DNA of 64,000 nucleotides from Staphylococcus rostri (GTDB lineage: Bacteria; Bacillota; Bacilli; Staphylococcales; Staphylococcaceae): positions 1 through 64,000 of the forward strand of contig NZ_PPRF01000014.1 in NCBI RefSeq assembly GCF_002902145.1, written 5' to 3'. Made by a program: the position numbers and the translations under genes. The notes under the pieces are model-generated. The model saw only the letters and a program-made list of their open reading frames with translations, was not told where the DNA came from and did no database searches. Shown here in pieces: positions 50,135-61,852 of this stretch; the first letter of the stretch is position 1, and each line of letters starts with the position of its first letter.

Positions 50135-52180
50135 ATGACGAAAATAGCGATAATTGATAATCCTTATGCGCTGAAAGATATTAAAGGGCTCGGTCCTAAG
50201 CGTTTAACGATACTCAATGAAATGAATATTCATACGGTGCAAGATTTGATTTTGTATTTGCCGACACGCTACGAAGACAATTCGTTGGTTGATTTGACGC
50301 AAGCTGATGATGAATCCGTTGTTACCGTACAGGGCGAGATTTATTCGACGCCGACAGTCGCTTTTTTAGGGCGTAATCGGTCAAAATTAACGGTACATAT
50401 GATGGTTAACGGTATCGCGGTAAAAGTAGTTTTTTTCAATCAACATTATCTTAAAAATAAAGTGCAGTTACATGATACTGTGGTTGTAAAAGGCAGATGG
50501 TCACGACGTAAGCAAGAAATTAACGGTCAAAAAATGTTTACAGATATTGCACAGCTAGCCGACGCACAATTTACGCCTGTGTATCGTGTGAAAGAAGGCA
50601 TGAAACAAAAAACATTGCGTGACATGATTCATGCGACGTTAAAAGACGTAACGATTCATGAATGGCTACCTGAAGACTTGCGACAAAAATACAAATTAGA
50701 GTCGTTGCATGATACATTGCACGCCTTACATGAAGCACCCGATCAAGCATCGATTTTAAAAGCACGCCGTACATTTGCGTTTACCGAATTTTTTATGTTT
50801 GAGTTGCGCATGCAGTGGTTGAATCGACTGGAGAAAAGTTCCGATCAAGCAGTTGCCGTGCAGTATGATATTGAAGCGGTTAAAGCTTTTATTGATGACT
50901 TGCCGTTTGAATTAACGGACGGGCAAAAACAGAGTATCAATGAGATTTTCCGAGATTTGAAGGCACCGATTCGTATGCACCGCTTATTACAAGGTGATGT
51001 TGGTTCCGGTAAAACGGTTGTCGCAGCGATTTGTATGTATGCGCTCAAAACAGCAGGTTATCAGTCAGCGCTTATGGTGCCGACTGAAATTTTAGCCGAA
51101 CAACACGCAGAAAGCTTAGTTGAATTGTTTGGCGAGCGTATGCGTGTCGCACTTCTAACAGGTTCCGTGAAAGGTAAGAAACGCGCCTTGTTGCTCGAAC
51201 AACTTGCGCAAGGCGACATTGATTGTTTAATCGGGACGCACGCGTTGATTCAAGACGATGTCGTCTTCCATGATGTAGGACTCGTAATTACAGATGAACA
51301 ACATCGCTTTGGTGTTGAACAACGCCAAAAGCTGCGTGAGAAAGGTGCGCTCAGTAATGTGTTGTTCATGACCGCAACACCAATTCCGCGTACGTTAGCA
51401 ATCTCAGTCTTTGGCGAAATGGACGTGTCATCTATTAAAAGTATGCCAAAAGGACGCAAGCCAATTATCACACATTGGGTGAAACATGAAGGTTATGACC
51501 AAGTATTGGCGCAAATGGAACAAGAGCTTGCGAAAGGGCGCCAAGCATATGTGATTTCGCCACTGATTGAAAGCTCTGAGCATTTGGAAGACGTTCAAAA
51601 CGTCATTGCATTGTATGAAAACTTGCAGATGCAATTGCCAAATCGTCGTATTGGTATTTTACATGGGAAGATGCGTCCGGATGAGAAAGATGATGTTATG
51701 CAGCGTTTTAGTGCACATGAGTTGGACGTGCTTGTGTCGACAACGGTTGTTGAAGTAGGTGTGAACGTTCCGAATGCGACGTTTATGATGATATATGATG
51801 CGGATCGTTTCGGCCTTTCAACATTACACCAGTTGCGTGGGCGTGTTGGACGTAGTGACCATCAAAGTTATTGCGTGTTGATTGCATCGCCAAAAACGGA
51901 AACGGGTATCGAGCGCATGACGATTATGACGCAAACGACGGACGGTTTTGAACTGAGTGAACGTGACTTAGAAATGCGTGGACCGGGTGACTTCTTCGGC
52001 GTGAAACAGAGTGGTTTGCCAGACTTTTTAATTGCCAATCTTGTTGAAGACTATCGTATGCTAGAAGTTGCACGTGATGAAGCGGCAGAGATGATTCAAT
52101 CGGAACGCTTCTTTAGTGATGAACTCGTACGCCTTAGAGAATTTATCGAGCGTAATATGTTACATCAAAGTTTTGATTGA
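50135..52180 (+). CDS. recG: ATP-dependent DNA helicase RecG
   Basis: RecG remodels stalled forks and Holliday junctions. The 681 residues have the wedge/OB domain (LYLPTRYED near 47; IKGLGPKRL near 15), then helicase motifs [14 protein letters not shown] near 286, [11 protein letters not shown] near 383, [11 protein letters not shown] near 411 and the C-terminal helicase domain with [15 protein letters not shown] near 569. The ATG at 50135 has only a weak ribosome site, so it may depend on coupling to sdaAA, whose stop is 2 bases upstream. Confidence 0.96.
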   Translation: MTKIAIIDNPYALKDIKGLGPKRLTILNEMNIHTVQDLILYLPTRYEDNSLVDLTQADDESVVTVQGEIYSTPTVAFLGRNRSKLTVHMMVNGIAVKVVFFNQHYLKNKVQLHDTVVVKGRWSRRKQEINGQKMFTDIAQLADAQFTPVYRVKEGMKQKTLRDMIHATLKDVTIHEWLPEDLRQKYKLESLHDTLHALHEAPDQASILKARRTFAFTEFFMFELRMQWLNRLEKSSDQAVAVQYDIEAVKAFIDDLPFELTDGQKQSINEIFRDLKAPIRMHRLLQGDVGSGKTVVAAICMYALKTAGYQSALMVPTEILAEQHAESLVELFGERMRVALLTGSVKGKKRALLLEQLAQGDIDCLIGTHALIQDDVVFHDVGLVITDEQHRFGVEQRQKLREKGALSNVLFMTATPIPRTLAISVFGEMDVSSIKSMPKGRKPIITHWVKHEGYDQVLAQMEQELAKGRQAYVISPLIESSEHLEDVQNVIALYENLQMQLPNRRIGILHGKMRPDEKDDVMQRFSAHELDVLVSTTVVEVGVNVPNATFMMIYDADRFGLSTLHQLRGRVGRSDHQSYCVLIASPKTETGIERMTIMTQTTDGFELSERDLEMRGPGDFFGVKQSGLPDFLIANLVEDYRMLEVARDEAAEMIQSERFFSDELVRLREFIERNMLHQSFD

Positions 52181-52208
52181 TGTTCCGTGATTTAATCGCA
52201 CTTTTTTA

Positions 52209-52273
52209 GCAGTAGTTGACGAGATATGTGAGATACCTTAAAAGGCCGTCGCATATCAGTGAACTACTGTTTT
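52209..52273 (+). terminator. two-part hairpin after recG
   Basis: CAGTAGTT (52210-52217) pairs with AACTACTG (52262-52269) and GATATG (52223-52228) with CATATC (52252-52257) inside it, followed by four T. It separates recG from the fapR promoter. Confidence 0.65.
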
Positions 52274-52289
52274 CTATTAGGAAGTATTT

Positions 52290-52328
52290 ATTTAAGCAGT
52301 GGAAACTGATAAACGGTGTCACAACCTC
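52290..52328 (+). repeat. degenerate fragment of the 159-bp repeat
   Basis: TTTAAGCAGTGGAAACTGA and TAAACGGTGTCACAACCTC resemble the first third of copy A (AAGCACTGGGAAACCGATAA, ACGGTGTCCC) with several changes and an AACCTC end. It appears to be an old, shortened copy between recG and fapR. Confidence 0.6.
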
Positions 52329-52348
52329 CGCGCGCTAGTGAAATTATT

Positions 52349-52406
52349 TTGAAGATAGGATAGAACGTGTTAAAATGTACAAGAACCAATTAAGACTTGG
52401 TACTAA
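52349..52406 (+). promoter_or_regulatory. fapR promoter and FapR operator
   Basis: TTGAAG (52349-52354), a 16-base spacer and TAAAAT (52371-52376) form the promoter. Directly downstream, 52389-52406 reads ATTAAGACTTGGTACTAA, an excellent match to the known FapR operator (reverse complement of TTAGTACC-N2-GTCTTAAT). FapR bound here would block early transcription, and malonyl-CoA relieves it. The same transcript drives plsX, fabD and fabG. Confidence 0.92.
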
Positions 52407-52423
52407 ATGATGGTGGCGATGAA

Positions 52424-52984
52424 GTGAAAAGAAATAAAAACGAAAGACGCAAGTTAATCGAACAGACAATTCAAGACAATCCGTTCATTACCGATCAAGC
52501 GTTAAGCGAGATGTACGATGTGAGCATTCAAACCATTCGTCTGGATCGTACACAATTACATATTCCAGAGTTGCGTGAACGTGTGAAACGTGTTGCTACC
52601 GAGCAATATCCACAGATCAGTTCACTCGAAAATCAAGATATCATCGGTGATATTGTCGCATTAGAACCCAATTATTCTGCCAAGTCTTTATTAACAATAT
52701 CACCCAACGATGTCTTTTCACGCAACAATATCGCACGTGGACATATTGTCTTTGCACAGGCGAATTCATTGTGCGTAGCGATGATTAAGCATGGCTTTGT
52801 GCTCACGAAAGAAAGTCATATTCATTTTGTCAAACCCGTACATTTAGGAGATAGTGTGATGGCTGAGGCGAAAGTCGCACATCATGATGACAAATATTAT
52901 GAAATGACTGTCAGCTCCTATGTGGGGAAAGAGAAGGTTTTTGAAGGATTATTCAAAATGTACTATATAAGTGAGGATGAATAA
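52424..52984 (+). CDS. fapR: fatty acid and phospholipid biosynthesis repressor
   Basis: FapR represses lipid synthesis genes and is released by malonyl-CoA. The start is GTG at 52424, giving 186 residues; an upstream ATG at 52409 falls out of frame and the longer in-frame start at 52397 is inside the operator. The N-terminal winged helix has [22 protein letters not shown] (about 25-46). The C-terminal hotdog effector domain has [16 protein letters not shown] near 105 and the later block [12 protein letters not shown]. It regulates its own operon through the adjacent operator. Confidence 0.95.
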   Translation: MKRNKNERRKLIEQTIQDNPFITDQALSEMYDVSIQTIRLDRTQLHIPELRERVKRVATEQYPQISSLENQDIIGDIVALEPNYSAKSLLTISPNDVFSRNNIARGHIVFAQANSLCVAMIKHGFVLTKESHIHFVKPVHLGDSVMAEAKVAHHDDKYYEMTVSSYVGKEKVFEGLFKMYYISEDE

Positions 52985-52985
52985 A

Positions 52986-53972
52986 ATGGTAAAAATAGCT
53001 GTAGATATGATGGGTGGCGACGACGCACCGGGAATCGTGCTAGAAGCGGTTCAACAAGCAGTGAATGATTTTGAAGACTTAGAAATTATTTTATTTGGCG
53101 ATGAATCACAATACACATTAAACCACCCGCGTATTACGTTCCGTCCAACGTCAGAAATGATTACGATGGAAGACGAGCCTGTTCGTGCAATTAAGCGTAA
53201 AAAAGACAGCTCAATGGTGCGTATGGCTGAAGCAGTCAAAAATGGTGAAGCGCAAGGCTGTGTATCAGCAGGGAACACTGGCGCATTAATGTCAGCGGGA
53301 TTATTCGTTGTCGGTCGTTTACCAGGTGTTGCACGCCCAGCACTTGTTGTTACATTACCAACAGTAAGCGGTAAAGGTGTAGTATTCTTAGACGTCGGTG
53401 CGAACGCGGATGCGAAAGCCGAACATTTATACCAAAATGCGATTTTAGGTCATGTCTATGCGAAGAAATTACGTGGTATTGAACAACCGAGAGTCGCGTT
53501 GTTAAATATCGGTACAGAGACGCAAAAAGGGAACAGCTTAACGAAAGCGGCATTTAAACAAATGGATGGCTCTCAACAATTCAATTTCGTTGGTAATATC
53601 GAAGCGAAAATGATTATGGAAGATGAAGCAGATGTTATCGTGACAGACGGCTTTACAGGTAATATGATTTTGAAAAACTTAGAAGGTGTCGCGAAGTCAT
53701 TTGGCAAAATTATTAAACATGACTTGCTATCAAGTATGAAAAATAAACTTGCAGCCTTAATGATGAAGAAAGATATTAAAGGCATTGCCAAACAACTCGA
53801 CTACTCTGAATATGGTGGCTCTGTGCTCCTAGGACTAGACGGTGTCGTTGTAAAAGCACACGGTAGTTCAAGCGCAAAAGCCTTTTATTCTGCAATACGT
53901 CAGGCGAAAGTGGCTTGTGAGACACAAATTGTAGAAAATATGCGTGAATTGGTTGGTGAACAGAGTGAGTAA
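52986..53972 (+). CDS. plsX: phosphate acyltransferase PlsX
   Basis: PlsX converts acyl-ACP to acyl phosphate, the donor for PlsY in phosphatidic acid synthesis, and links FakAB to phospholipid synthesis. The 328 residues begin [16 protein letters not shown] and include [13 protein letters not shown] near 94-106, FLDVGANAD near 136 and [11 protein letters not shown] near 276. The ATG at 52986 follows GAGGATGAATAA in the fapR end. It overlaps fabD by 8 bases. Confidence 0.96.
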   Translation: MVKIAVDMMGGDDAPGIVLEAVQQAVNDFEDLEIILFGDESQYTLNHPRITFRPTSEMITMEDEPVRAIKRKKDSSMVRMAEAVKNGEAQGCVSAGNTGALMSAGLFVVGRLPGVARPALVVTLPTVSGKGVVFLDVGANADAKAEHLYQNAILGHVYAKKLRGIEQPRVALLNIGTETQKGNSLTKAAFKQMDGSQQFNFVGNIEAKMIMEDEADVIVTDGFTGNMILKNLEGVAKSFGKIIKHDLLSSMKNKLAALMMKKDIKGIAKQLDYSEYGGSVLLGLDGVVVKAHGSSSAKAFYSAIRQAKVACETQIVENMRELVGEQSE

Positions 53973-54891
53973 AGTAGCTTTAATGTTTCCGGGTCAAGGT
54001 GCCCAAAAGGTAGGGATGGCACAAGACCTTTATTTGCATGATGACACGGCAAAGGCTTTGCTTGATACAGCACAGGCAAACGTAGATTTCGATTTACTAG
54101 AGACGATGTTTGAAGATCCACAAGGTGTGTTATCACAAACTGAAAATACACAACCAGCATTGTTGGCTCACAGTACAGCACTCTATGCTGCAATGGGGAA
54201 ACCTACTGCAGATTATGTGATTGGACATAGTCTTGGAGAATACTCAAGTCTCGTTGCAAATGGCGTATTAAAATTTGAAGACGCGATTAAAATTGTGCGT
54301 CGCCGTGGTGAACTGATGGCTCAAGCATTTCCAAGCGGTGTAGGGAGCATGGCAGCTGTACTTGGCTTGTCACTTGAAGAAGTCACTGCGATCTGTGAAC
54401 AAGTTTCAACAGCAGACGCGATTGTTGAACCGGCAAACATTAATTGTCCGGGTCAGATTGTTGTATCAGGTCATGCAACAGCGGTTGACCAGCTTGTACA
54501 AAACGGCAAAGCACTCGGTGCCAAACGTGTGCTACCATTACAAGTATCAGGACCGTTTCACGCGTCAATGATGCAAGTGATTGAGGAAGACTTTGCAGCA
54601 TACATCGATCAATTTGATTGGCATGACGCGCAAGTGCCTGTCGTTCAAAATGTACACGCACAAGGTGAGACTGATGCAGAAACAATTAAGCAACATATGA
54701 TTAAACAACTTTATTCACCCGTACAATTTATCGATTCAATTGAATGGTTGATTGCGCAAGGTGTCACACACTTTGTTGAAATCGGACCAAACAAAGTATT
54801 ATCAGGTCTTGTTAAGAAAATTAATAGAGATGTTAAAATAACTTCGATTCAAACACTCGAAGACGTAAAGGAATGGATGACGAATGACTAA
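53965..54891 (+). CDS. fabD: malonyl-CoA:ACP transacylase
   Basis: FabD loads malonyl groups on ACP. The 308 residues begin at GTG 53965 with [15 protein letters not shown]; the nucleophile Ser lies in [10 protein letters not shown] near 90 and the catalytic His in GPFHASM near 200. Both family signature motifs are intact. The longer frame starting at 53944 lies inside plsX and is rejected. It overlaps plsX upstream and fabG downstream by 8 bases each. Confidence 0.96.
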   Translation: MSKVALMFPGQGAQKVGMAQDLYLHDDTAKALLDTAQANVDFDLLETMFEDPQGVLSQTENTQPALLAHSTALYAAMGKPTADYVIGHSLGEYSSLVANGVLKFEDAIKIVRRRGELMAQAFPSGVGSMAAVLGLSLEEVTAICEQVSTADAIVEPANINCPGQIVVSGHATAVDQLVQNGKALGAKRVLPLQVSGPFHASMMQVIEEDFAAYIDQFDWHDAQVPVVQNVHAQGETDAETIKQHMIKQLYSPVQFIDSIEWLIAQGVTHFVEIGPNKVLSGLVKKINRDVKITSIQTLEDVKEWMTND

Positions 54892-55621
54892 AGTAGCACT
54901 TGTAACAGGCGCATCACGTGGGATTGGACGTAGCATCGCTTTACAATTAGCAGAAGAAGGCTATAACGTAGTCGTAAACTATGCAGGCAATAAAGAAAAA
55001 GCAGAAGCTGTCGTTGCTGAAATCCAAGCAAAAGGTATGGAAAGCATGGCGATTCAAGCGAACGTCGCAAATGGCGATGAAGTAAAAGCGATGATTAAAG
55101 ACGTTGTTAAAACATACGGTTCAATTGACGTACTTGTTAATAATGCAGGGATTACACGCGACAACTTATTAATGCGCATGAAAGAACATGAGTGGGATGA
55201 TGTTGTTGATACGAACTTAAAAGGTGTATTCAACTGTATTCAGAAAGTAACACCACAAATGTTGAAACAACGCCACGGTCGTATTATCAACTTAACAAGT
55301 GTGGTAGGTGCGGTCGGTAACCCTGGTCAAATCAATTATGTCGCAACAAAAGCAGGGGTAATAGGTATGACGAAAACAGCTGCGCGTGAACTTGCGTCTC
55401 GTAACATCACAGTGAACGCTGTTGCACCTGGCTTCATCGTATCTGATATGACGGACGCATTAAGTGACGAATTGAAAGAAACGATGAAAGGTCAAATCCC
55501 ATTAGGTCATTTCGGTCAAGATACAGACATCGCACATACGGTAGCCTTTTTAGCATCGGATAATGCAAGCTACATCACTGGTCAAACAATTCACGTTAAT
55601 GGTGGTATGCACATGGAATAA
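54884..55621 (+). CDS. fabG: 3-oxoacyl-ACP reductase
   Basis: FabG reduces beta-ketoacyl-ACP with NADPH in fatty acid elongation. The 245-residue short-chain dehydrogenase has [10 protein letters not shown] near 8-17, NNAGITRD near 86, the catalytic Ser in NLTSVVG near 138 and Tyr-x-x-x-Lys in YVATKAG near 151. HVNGGMHM closes the chain. It is coupled to fabD; 185 bases separate it from acpP, which also has its own possible promoter. Confidence 0.96.
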   Translation: MTKVALVTGASRGIGRSIALQLAEEGYNVVVNYAGNKEKAEAVVAEIQAKGMESMAIQANVANGDEVKAMIKDVVKTYGSIDVLVNNAGITRDNLLMRMKEHEWDDVVDTNLKGVFNCIQKVTPQMLKQRHGRIINLTSVVGAVGNPGQINYVATKAGVIGMTKTAARELASRNITVNAVAPGFIVSDMTDALSDELKETMKGQIPLGHFGQDTDIAHTVAFLASDNASYITGQTIHVNGGMHME

Positions 55622-55643
55622 TGCTACTATGTGGCAAGAACCA

Positions 55644-55652
55644 TGCTATAAT
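55644..55652 (+). promoter_or_regulatory. possible acpP promoter
   Basis: TGC-TATAAT (55644-55652) is an extended -10 box in the fabG-acpP gap, 155 bases before acpP. The -35 is weak. It would allow ACP, needed in large amounts, to be expressed apart from fapR control. The rest of the gap has a small CAAGG / CCTTG hairpin near 55768 and no gene. Confidence 0.45.
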
Positions 55653-55806
55653 ATAAAGGAAGTTCCTTGTGTTTTTTGCAAATGATGTCTTGGGTTGTAA
55701 TTCTCACTATATCATGGCAAAATATAACAGTCGGGTATGATAACGTATGTCTATCACTACAGTCGACCAAGGATAATCCTTGAATTTTTAAAGGAGGTGA
55801 CAGACT

Positions 55807-56040
55807 GTGGAAAACTTCGATAAAGTAAAAGACATCATCGTTGACCGTTTAGGCGTAGACGCTGACAAGGTCACTGAAGGTGCATCATTCAAAGATGATT
55901 TAGGCGCAGATTCACTTGACATTGCAGAATTAGTAATGGAATTAGAAGACGAATTCGGTACAGAAATTCCGGATGAGGAAGCGGAAAAAATCAATACAGT
56001 AGGCGACGCTGTTAATTTCATTAATACACTTGAAAAATAA
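55807..56040 (+). CDS. acpP: acyl carrier protein
   Basis: This 77-residue acidic carrier has the phosphopantetheine attachment Ser in [12 protein letters not shown] (Ser36). It begins at GTG 55807 after the strong site AAAGGAGGTGA, and homologues start MENFDKV. It carries growing acyl chains for the FabD/FabG enzymes encoded upstream and for PlsX. A strong terminator follows. Confidence 0.97.
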   Translation: MENFDKVKDIIVDRLGVDADKVTEGASFKDDLGADSLDIAELVMELEDEFGTEIPDEEAEKINTVGDAVNFINTLEK

Positions 56041-56048
56041 TTATTTTC

Positions 56049-56082
56049 ATCTGAGCCGATTTGTGTCGGCTCAGATTTTTTC
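56049..56082 (+). terminator. acpP terminator
   Basis: ATCTGAGCCGA (56049-56059) pairs perfectly with TCGGCTCAGAT (56066-56076), followed by a run of T. Confidence 0.95.
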
Positions 56083-56337
56083 TAATGTGTAAAAAGCGGC
56101 TGAGTATGTAGATTGTCAGTGTTCGAGAATGTGGGTACTGTGTGGTATGACAAAAGTGTAGACACATGACAATAGGCTTCTGGCAAGTGCATGAACAACA
56201 TGACTCAGGGCTGAGACACAATAGTTTTAAGCACGGGGAAACCTCTAACTCCCGCTTTGATTACAATCACTGATGTTTTGCCTAATGGACTATAAAAAGA
56301 GAGAATCTAGTACAACTCGATAAAGGAGGCGTTGTAT
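56083..56337. other. acpP-rnc intergenic region with repeat fragment
   Basis: The 255 bases hold a degenerate fragment of the 159-bp repeat at about 56208-56244 (GGGCTGAGACACAATAG, AAGCACGGGGAAACC). No gene or clear promoter for rnc was found apart from weak AT-rich boxes. AAAGGAGGCG at the right end is the rnc ribosome site. Confidence 0.5.
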
Positions 56338-57069
56338 ATGGCTAAACTAAGTAAAGAAGCCTTGGTGAAAAATTTTAGAGAAAAGTTTGATGAAAAAATG
56401 CAGGAGCTTGGACTCCCTTATAACAATATTGAAATCTACCAACAAGCCTTTTCGCATTCAAGTTTTATTAATGACTTTAATATGGCGCGTTTAATGCATA
56501 ATGAACGATTAGAATTTCTAGGCGACGCGGTATTAGAATTGACGGTATCACGCTATTTATATGATCAATATCCACATCTACCTGAAGGGAATTTGACTAA
56601 AATGCGTGCAACAATCGTGTGTGAGCCCTCACTTGTAATATTTGCGACGAATATTGATATGAACCCGCTTATTTTATTGGGGAATGGCGAAGAGAAAACG
56701 GGTGGACGTACGCGACCGGCATTAGTTTCAGATGCTTTTGAAGCGTTTGTCGGTGCACTTTATTTAGACCAGGGTTTGGATGTCGTGCGTCAATTTGCAG
56801 AACGTGTGATTTTCCCAAATATTGAAGGCGATACATTGATGGGTGTGGTAGACTTCAAGACGAAATTACAAGAGTACATTCATCAATACCATCTTGGACA
56901 GTTGGCGTATCGTGTGACGAAGGAAGAAGGACCAGCACATAATAAGCAATTCACGTCAGAAGTGTTATTGAATCAGAAAGCGATTGCTGTTGGAGAAGGT
57001 AGAACGAAGAAAGAATCGGAACAAAAGGCAGCAGAGCAAGCCTATGTAAAAATGACAAATAAGGAGTAA
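56338..57069 (+). CDS. rnc: ribonuclease III
   Basis: RNase III cleaves double-stranded RNA in rRNA processing and antisense regulation. The 243 residues have the catalytic signature [14 protein letters not shown] near 62-75, the second acidic block [14 protein letters not shown] near 130-143 and a C-terminal dsRNA-binding domain (about 170-240; [12 protein letters not shown] and [12 protein letters not shown]). The ATG at 56338 follows AAAGGAGG; a TTG six bases earlier is rejected. smc follows after 3 bases. Confidence 0.97.
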   Translation: MAKLSKEALVKNFREKFDEKMQELGLPYNNIEIYQQAFSHSSFINDFNMARLMHNERLEFLGDAVLELTVSRYLYDQYPHLPEGNLTKMRATIVCEPSLVIFATNIDMNPLILLGNGEEKTGGRTRPALVSDAFEAFVGALYLDQGLDVVRQFAERVIFPNIEGDTLMGVVDFKTKLQEYIHQYHLGQLAYRVTKEEGPAHNKQFTSEVLLNQKAIAVGEGRTKKESEQKAAEQAYVKMTNKE

Positions 57070-57072
57070 GAT

Positions 57073-60000
57073 ATGGTGTATTTAAAGTCTATTGATGCAT
57101 ATGGTTTTAAGTCTTTTGCTGAGCCGACACAGATACAGTTTGATAAGGGCGTCACGGCGATTGTTGGCCCTAACGGTAGCGGGAAAAGTAATATTACTGA
57201 TGCAATCAAATGGGTGCTTGGTGAACAGTCTGCACGCTCATTACGTGGTAGTAAAATGGAAGACATTATCTTCTCAGGTGCTAAACATCGTAATGCACAA
57301 AATTATGCAGAAGTTCAACTGAAACTCGACAATCAGCAACGCCTGTTAAATGTTGACGCCGATGAAGTAGTCGTGACACGTCGTTTGTATCGTAGTGGCG
57401 AAAGTGCCTATTATTTAAACAACGAGCAACAGCGTTTAAAAGACATTACGGAACTATTTTTAGATTCCGGCTTAGGTAAGGAAGCATTCAGCATTATCTC
57501 ACAAGGACGTGTAGATGAAGTGTTGAATGCTAAACCAATTGACCGCCGTCAGATTATTGAAGAGTCAGCAGGGGTATTAAAATATAAGAAACGTAAAGCA
57601 GTGTCACTGGATAAGCTCGAACAAACAGAAGACAACTTAACACGTGTAGAAGACATTTTAAGTGATTTGGAAGATCGTGTGGAGCCTTTGAAAGAAGAAG
57701 CAGCGATTGCGAAAGAGTACCAAGCATTGTCGGAGATTTTACAAGAGAGTGATGTCTGTGTGACGGTACACGATATTGAATCGTATAAGTCACAAATTGC
57801 GCAACACGATGATGACTTGAACGGCTTGAAAAGTGAACAAGAACGTGTGCAAAGTAAGAAACATCATATTACACGTACGATTAAAACAACAAAAGGCGAA
57901 CGTTTGGAGATCGACAATCAGTTGGAGCAACTCAATGCCAAGCTGATTGAAGCGACGGAGCAGGTTGAAAAGTTGACGGGACAGTATCATTTAATTGAAG
58001 AACGTCAAAAAAACCAATCTCAAACGAATGCACGTATTGAAGAAGAACAGGCGGACTTACTTGCACAGCAAACGCAAGTGCAAGAGGAGTTGGCGCAAGT
58101 ACAAGCGCAATACGCAGCGCTGAAAAAGCAGAAGCAAACTTTAACGCAAGAAGTACAAACATTAGAAAATACATTGCATCAAGCACAATCAGCGACAGAT
58201 GAAGATGTCGAACAGCTGAAAGACCAGTATTATCAGTTAATGACTGAGCAATCAGATATTAACAACGAAATCCGTTTTCTAACACGTACTCTGGCAGAAC
58301 ATGAAAAGAAGCAAACACGACTCGATTCACGTATGACAGAAGCGTTTGCCAAGCTAGAAGATGCGCAACAACAATTGAGCCGTATTGAGCGCGAGCAACA
58401 AGAGAAACAACAGCAGTTAGAGAGCGTGATGACACGCAGTAAGCAAACAGAAGCGACATTGACCGAGGTAAAGCAAGTTCAAGCAGAATCTGAAGAAAAG
58501 CTACATCAGGCGTATCGCTACAATGATAAGTTGAAGTCACGTATCGATAGTATGAAAGTGCGTGAAGATGATCTCAGCTTTTTCTATCAAGGTGTTAAAG
58601 CGGTATTAAAAGCGACAGATACATTAAAAGGCATTCATGGCGCTGTCGCACAAAAAATTGATGTGCCTTCAGAATATACCACAGCCATTGAAACAGCACT
58701 CGGTGCGAGTATGCAGCATGTCATTGCCGCGGATGAAGCATCTGCGCGCCAAGCGATTCAATATCTAAAAACGAAACGACTCGGGCGAGCGACATTTTTA
58801 CCACTATCTGTTATTAAATCAAAACAAACAGATGCGTATTTAATTCAGAAAGCACAGCAACACGCAGGTTTTATTGCTGTAGCGAATGATGTGGTAAAGA
58901 CAGAAAAGACGTACCAGCATATTATCGACCACTTATTAGGCCGCATTTTTATTGTGGATACGTTGAAGCATGCAAATGAAGTGGCACAAAGCATTGGTTA
59001 TAAAGTACGCATTGTGACACTAGACGGCGATGTTGTGAATCCAGGTGGTTCTATGACGGGTGGTGGCACGGCACAACGTCAATCATTATTACGTCAAAAA
59101 GATGATGTACAACAACTGGAAGCGCAACTTGCTGACTATCAAGCAAAAACACAAGAATTAGAGCGTTTCTGTGCGGCTAAGAAAGCGGAGCAAGCACAAC
59201 ATAGCGATGAATATGTAAAGCTTCAACAACAGTATAATCATTTAAAACACGCATTACATGATTTAGACTTAGAACACGATCGCTATCAAGAAGTGGTGCA
59301 ACGACTTAAGCATGATCATGAGGCGTTTGAATTTGAGAAAAATGATGGCTATCAACGTGCGAAAGGTGAAGCAACACTTGCCAAACAAGAGCAGCGTAAA
59401 ACAGAAATTGCAGAACAACTGGCAGCGTTAGATCAACAAATTAAGCAATTGACGACGGAAAGCAAGCAAGGCAAGGCACAGTATGCCGAATGCCAACAAC
59501 AGCTTCATCAGAAACAATCGGACTTAGCTGTTGTGAACGAGCGTATGCGCACGCAGCGTCAATCAGAAACACGCTTGAAACAAACGCTCGACCAAATTGC
59601 AGACCAGCAACGCAAGCTGGAGGAGCAACTTGCTATCATCAACTCTGATGAAGTGAACGATGGTTCAACATTAACGAACTTGAAAGCGGAGATTGACACG
59701 ACGCAACAACAAAAAGAGACGTTATTGGGGGAACAAGAAGGCTTGCGTGTGAAACGTCAATCGATTGAACAGTTAATTGAAACGAACGAGCATGCACTTG
59801 AAGAGACGCACCAACATATCCTGACGTTGGAAAATCAATATCAAGAGATTAAAGGCGCGCAATCACGTCTGGACGTATTGATTGACCACGCATTGGATCA
59901 CTTGTCGTCACGCTACCATATGACGTATGAGCATGCGTCGAAGGCATACCCGCTTGGCGATAACGATATTGAAGCGTTACGCCAAAAGGTTAAACTGACC

Positions 60001-60642
60001 CAAATGTCTATCGATGAGCTCGGTCCTGTGAATATGAACGCGGTTACACAATTTGAAGAAGTGAATGAGCGTTTTACATTCTTGAGCGAGCAACGAGATG
60101 ACTTACGTGAAGCGAAGACGACGTTGGAACAGCTGATTGACGAGATGGATCAGGAAGTCGTCACACGCTTTAGTGAGACATTCCATGCGATTCAAGGTCA
60201 TTTTTCAGAAGTATTCCAAACGCTTTTTGGTGGCGGACAAGCCGAACTGATTTTGACGGAAAATGATTATTTATCAGCGGGTGTCGATATTAAAGTCCAA
60301 CCGCCTGGCAAAAAGCTACAACACTTGTCGTTACTCAGCGGGGGTGAACGTGCATTGAGCGCGATTGCATTGTTATTTGCGATTTTAAAAGTACGCTCTG
60401 CGCCATTTGTAATCTTGGATGAGGTTGAAGCGGCACTCGATGAAGCGAACGTTATTCGTTATGCGTCCTACTTGAAAACATTATCTGAAGCGACACAATT
60501 TATTGTGATTACACACCGTAAAGGAACAATGGAAATGTGTGATAGACTGTATGGCGTGACAATGCAAGAGCTAGGAGTTTCAAAACTAGTCAGTGTGAAT
60601 TTGAATACAATTGATGAAGTGATGAAGGAGGAACAACAATAA
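57073..60642 (+). CDS. smc: chromosome segregation protein SMC
   Basis: SMC is the ATPase of the condensin-like complex with ScpA and ScpB. The 1189 residues have an N-terminal head with Walker A GPNGSGKSN near 32-40 and two long Gln/Glu-rich coiled coils (about 170-500 and 670-1010). They flank a hinge near 510-660 with GRATFLPLS and a GGSMTGGG loop. The C-terminal head has signature LLSGGERALSAIA near 1092 and Walker B FVILDEVEAALDE near 1115. It lies between rnc and ftsY, the standard Firmicutes order. Confidence 0.97.
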   Translation: MVYLKSIDAYGFKSFAEPTQIQFDKGVTAIVGPNGSGKSNITDAIKWVLGEQSARSLRGSKMEDIIFSGAKHRNAQNYAEVQLKLDNQQRLLNVDADEVVVTRRLYRSGESAYYLNNEQQRLKDITELFLDSGLGKEAFSIISQGRVDEVLNAKPIDRRQIIEESAGVLKYKKRKAVSLDKLEQTEDNLTRVEDILSDLEDRVEPLKEEAAIAKEYQALSEILQESDVCVTVHDIESYKSQIAQHDDDLNGLKSEQERVQSKKHHITRTIKTTKGERLEIDNQLEQLNAKLIEATEQVEKLTGQYHLIEERQKNQSQTNARIEEEQADLLAQQTQVQEELAQVQAQYAALKKQKQTLTQEVQTLENTLHQAQSATDEDVEQLKDQYYQLMTEQSDINNEIRFLTRTLAEHEKKQTRLDSRMTEAFAKLEDAQQQLSRIEREQQEKQQQLESVMTRSKQTEATLTEVKQVQAESEEKLHQAYRYNDKLKSRIDSMKVREDDLSFFYQGVKAVLKATDTLKGIHGAVAQKIDVPSEYTTAIETALGASMQHVIAADEASARQAIQYLKTKRLGRATFLPLSVIKSKQTDAYLIQKAQQHAGFIAVANDVVKTEKTYQHIIDHLLGRIFIVDTLKHANEVAQSIGYKVRIVTLDGDVVNPGGSMTGGGTAQRQSLLRQKDDVQQLEAQLADYQAKTQELERFCAAKKAEQAQHSDEYVKLQQQYNHLKHALHDLDLEHDRYQEVVQRLKHDHEAFEFEKNDGYQRAKGEATLAKQEQRKTEIAEQLAALDQQIKQLTTESKQGKAQYAECQQQLHQKQSDLAVVNERMRTQRQSETRLKQTLDQIADQQRKLEEQLAIINSDEVNDGSTLTNLKAEIDTTQQQKETLLGEQEGLRVKRQSIEQLIETNEHALEETHQHILTLENQYQEIKGAQSRLDVLIDHALDHLSSRYHMTYEHASKAYPLGDNDIEALRQKVKLTQMSIDELGPVNMNAVTQFEEVNERFTFLSEQRDDLREAKTTLEQLIDEMDQEVVTRFSETFHAIQGHFSEVFQTLFGGGQAELILTENDYLSAGVDIKVQPPGKKLQHLSLLSGGERALSAIALLFAILKVRSAPFVILDEVEAALDEANVIRYASYLKTLSEATQFIVITHRKGTMEMCDRLYGVTMQELGVSKLVSVNLNTIDEVMKEEQQ

Positions 60643-60643
60643 T

Positions 60644-61852
60644 ATGAGCTTTTTTAAACGATTAAAAGATAAGTTTGCAAAACCTGAAGAAGTAACGCCG
60701 AAAGAGGAAACGACGGAAACACAATCAGAGCCTGTTTCTGAAGATGACGGACAAGCTGAAGCACCGGCGTCAAAGCCAACAAAAGAAGCTGAACCGAATT
60801 GGGCAGATCAAGACTTTGATGATGATTTGATTTCAATTGAAGAGTTTGAAGAGATTGAATCTCAAAAAATCGGGGCAAAATTCCGTGACGGACTTGAAAA
60901 ATCACGTGAGAACTTCCAGAATCAGCTGAACAACTTATTAGCACATTATCGTAAAGTAGACGAAGATTTCTTCGAGGCGTTAGAAGAGATGCTAATTCAA
61001 GCCGATGTAGGTTTTAACACGGTAATGGAACTGGTCGATGAATTGCGCATGGAAGCCAAACGTCGCAACATTACGGAAACAGTTGACCTTCGTGAAGCAA
61101 TCGTTGAGAAAATCGTTGAAATTTATCATCAAGAAGACGACAAATCTGAAGAAATGGCGATTGAAGAGGGGCGTTTGAACGTTATTTTAATGGTCGGTGT
61201 CAATGGTGTAGGTAAGACAACGACAATTGGTAAGCTGGCCCATCGTTATAAAGCGCAAGGTAAAAAAGTCATGTTAGCAGCTGGGGACACATTCCGTGCA
61301 GGTGCGATTGAACAACTTGAAGTATGGGGCGAACGTGTCGGCGTTGAAGTCATTCGCCAAGGTGAAGGTGCAGACCCAGCAGCCGTGATGTATGATGCGA
61401 TGAATGCGGCGAAAAACAAAGGTGTCGATATTTTAATTTGCGATACAGCAGGACGCCTCCAAAATAAACAAAACTTAATGAACGAACTTGAAAAAGTGAA
61501 ACGTGTCATCGGTCGTGCAATTCCTGAAGCACCGCATGAAGTCTTACTTTGCTTAGATGCGACAACAGGACAAAATGCCTTAGCCCAAGCGAAAGCATTT
61601 AAAGAAGTGACAGATGTAACAGGTATTGTTTTAACAAAATTAGATGGTACGGCAAAAGGTGGTATTGTGTTAGCAATCCGCAATGAGTTACACATTCCGG
61701 TAAAATATGTCGGTCTTGGAGAACAACTCGACGATCTACAACCATTTAATGCGGAAAGTTATGTTTACGGATTATTTGCAGATATGATTGAAGAAAATGT
61801 TGTTGAAGAAGATGCACAGGCAAATGAGGCGGTCACAGATGACAGAGAATGA
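60644..61852 (+). CDS. ftsY: signal recognition particle receptor FtsY
   Basis: FtsY is the membrane-associated SRP receptor GTPase. The 402 residues have an acidic, Glu-rich A domain (about 15-70), a helical N domain and a G domain with [10 protein letters not shown] near 186-195, the IBD, DTAGR near 268 and [10 protein letters not shown] near 328-337. It pairs with Ffh, encoded two genes downstream. Its last 14 bases overlap ylxM. Confidence 0.97.
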   Translation: MSFFKRLKDKFAKPEEVTPKEETTETQSEPVSEDDGQAEAPASKPTKEAEPNWADQDFDDDLISIEEFEEIESQKIGAKFRDGLEKSRENFQNQLNNLLAHYRKVDEDFFEALEEMLIQADVGFNTVMELVDELRMEAKRRNITETVDLREAIVEKIVEIYHQEDDKSEEMAIEEGRLNVILMVGVNGVGKTTTIGKLAHRYKAQGKKVMLAAGDTFRAGAIEQLEVWGERVGVEVIRQGEGADPAAVMYDAMNAAKNKGVDILICDTAGRLQNKQNLMNELEKVKRVIGRAIPEAPHEVLLCLDATTGQNALAQAKAFKEVTDVTGIVLTKLDGTAKGGIVLAIRNELHIPVKYVGLGEQLDDLQPFNAESYVYGLFADMIEENVVEEDAQANEAVTDDRE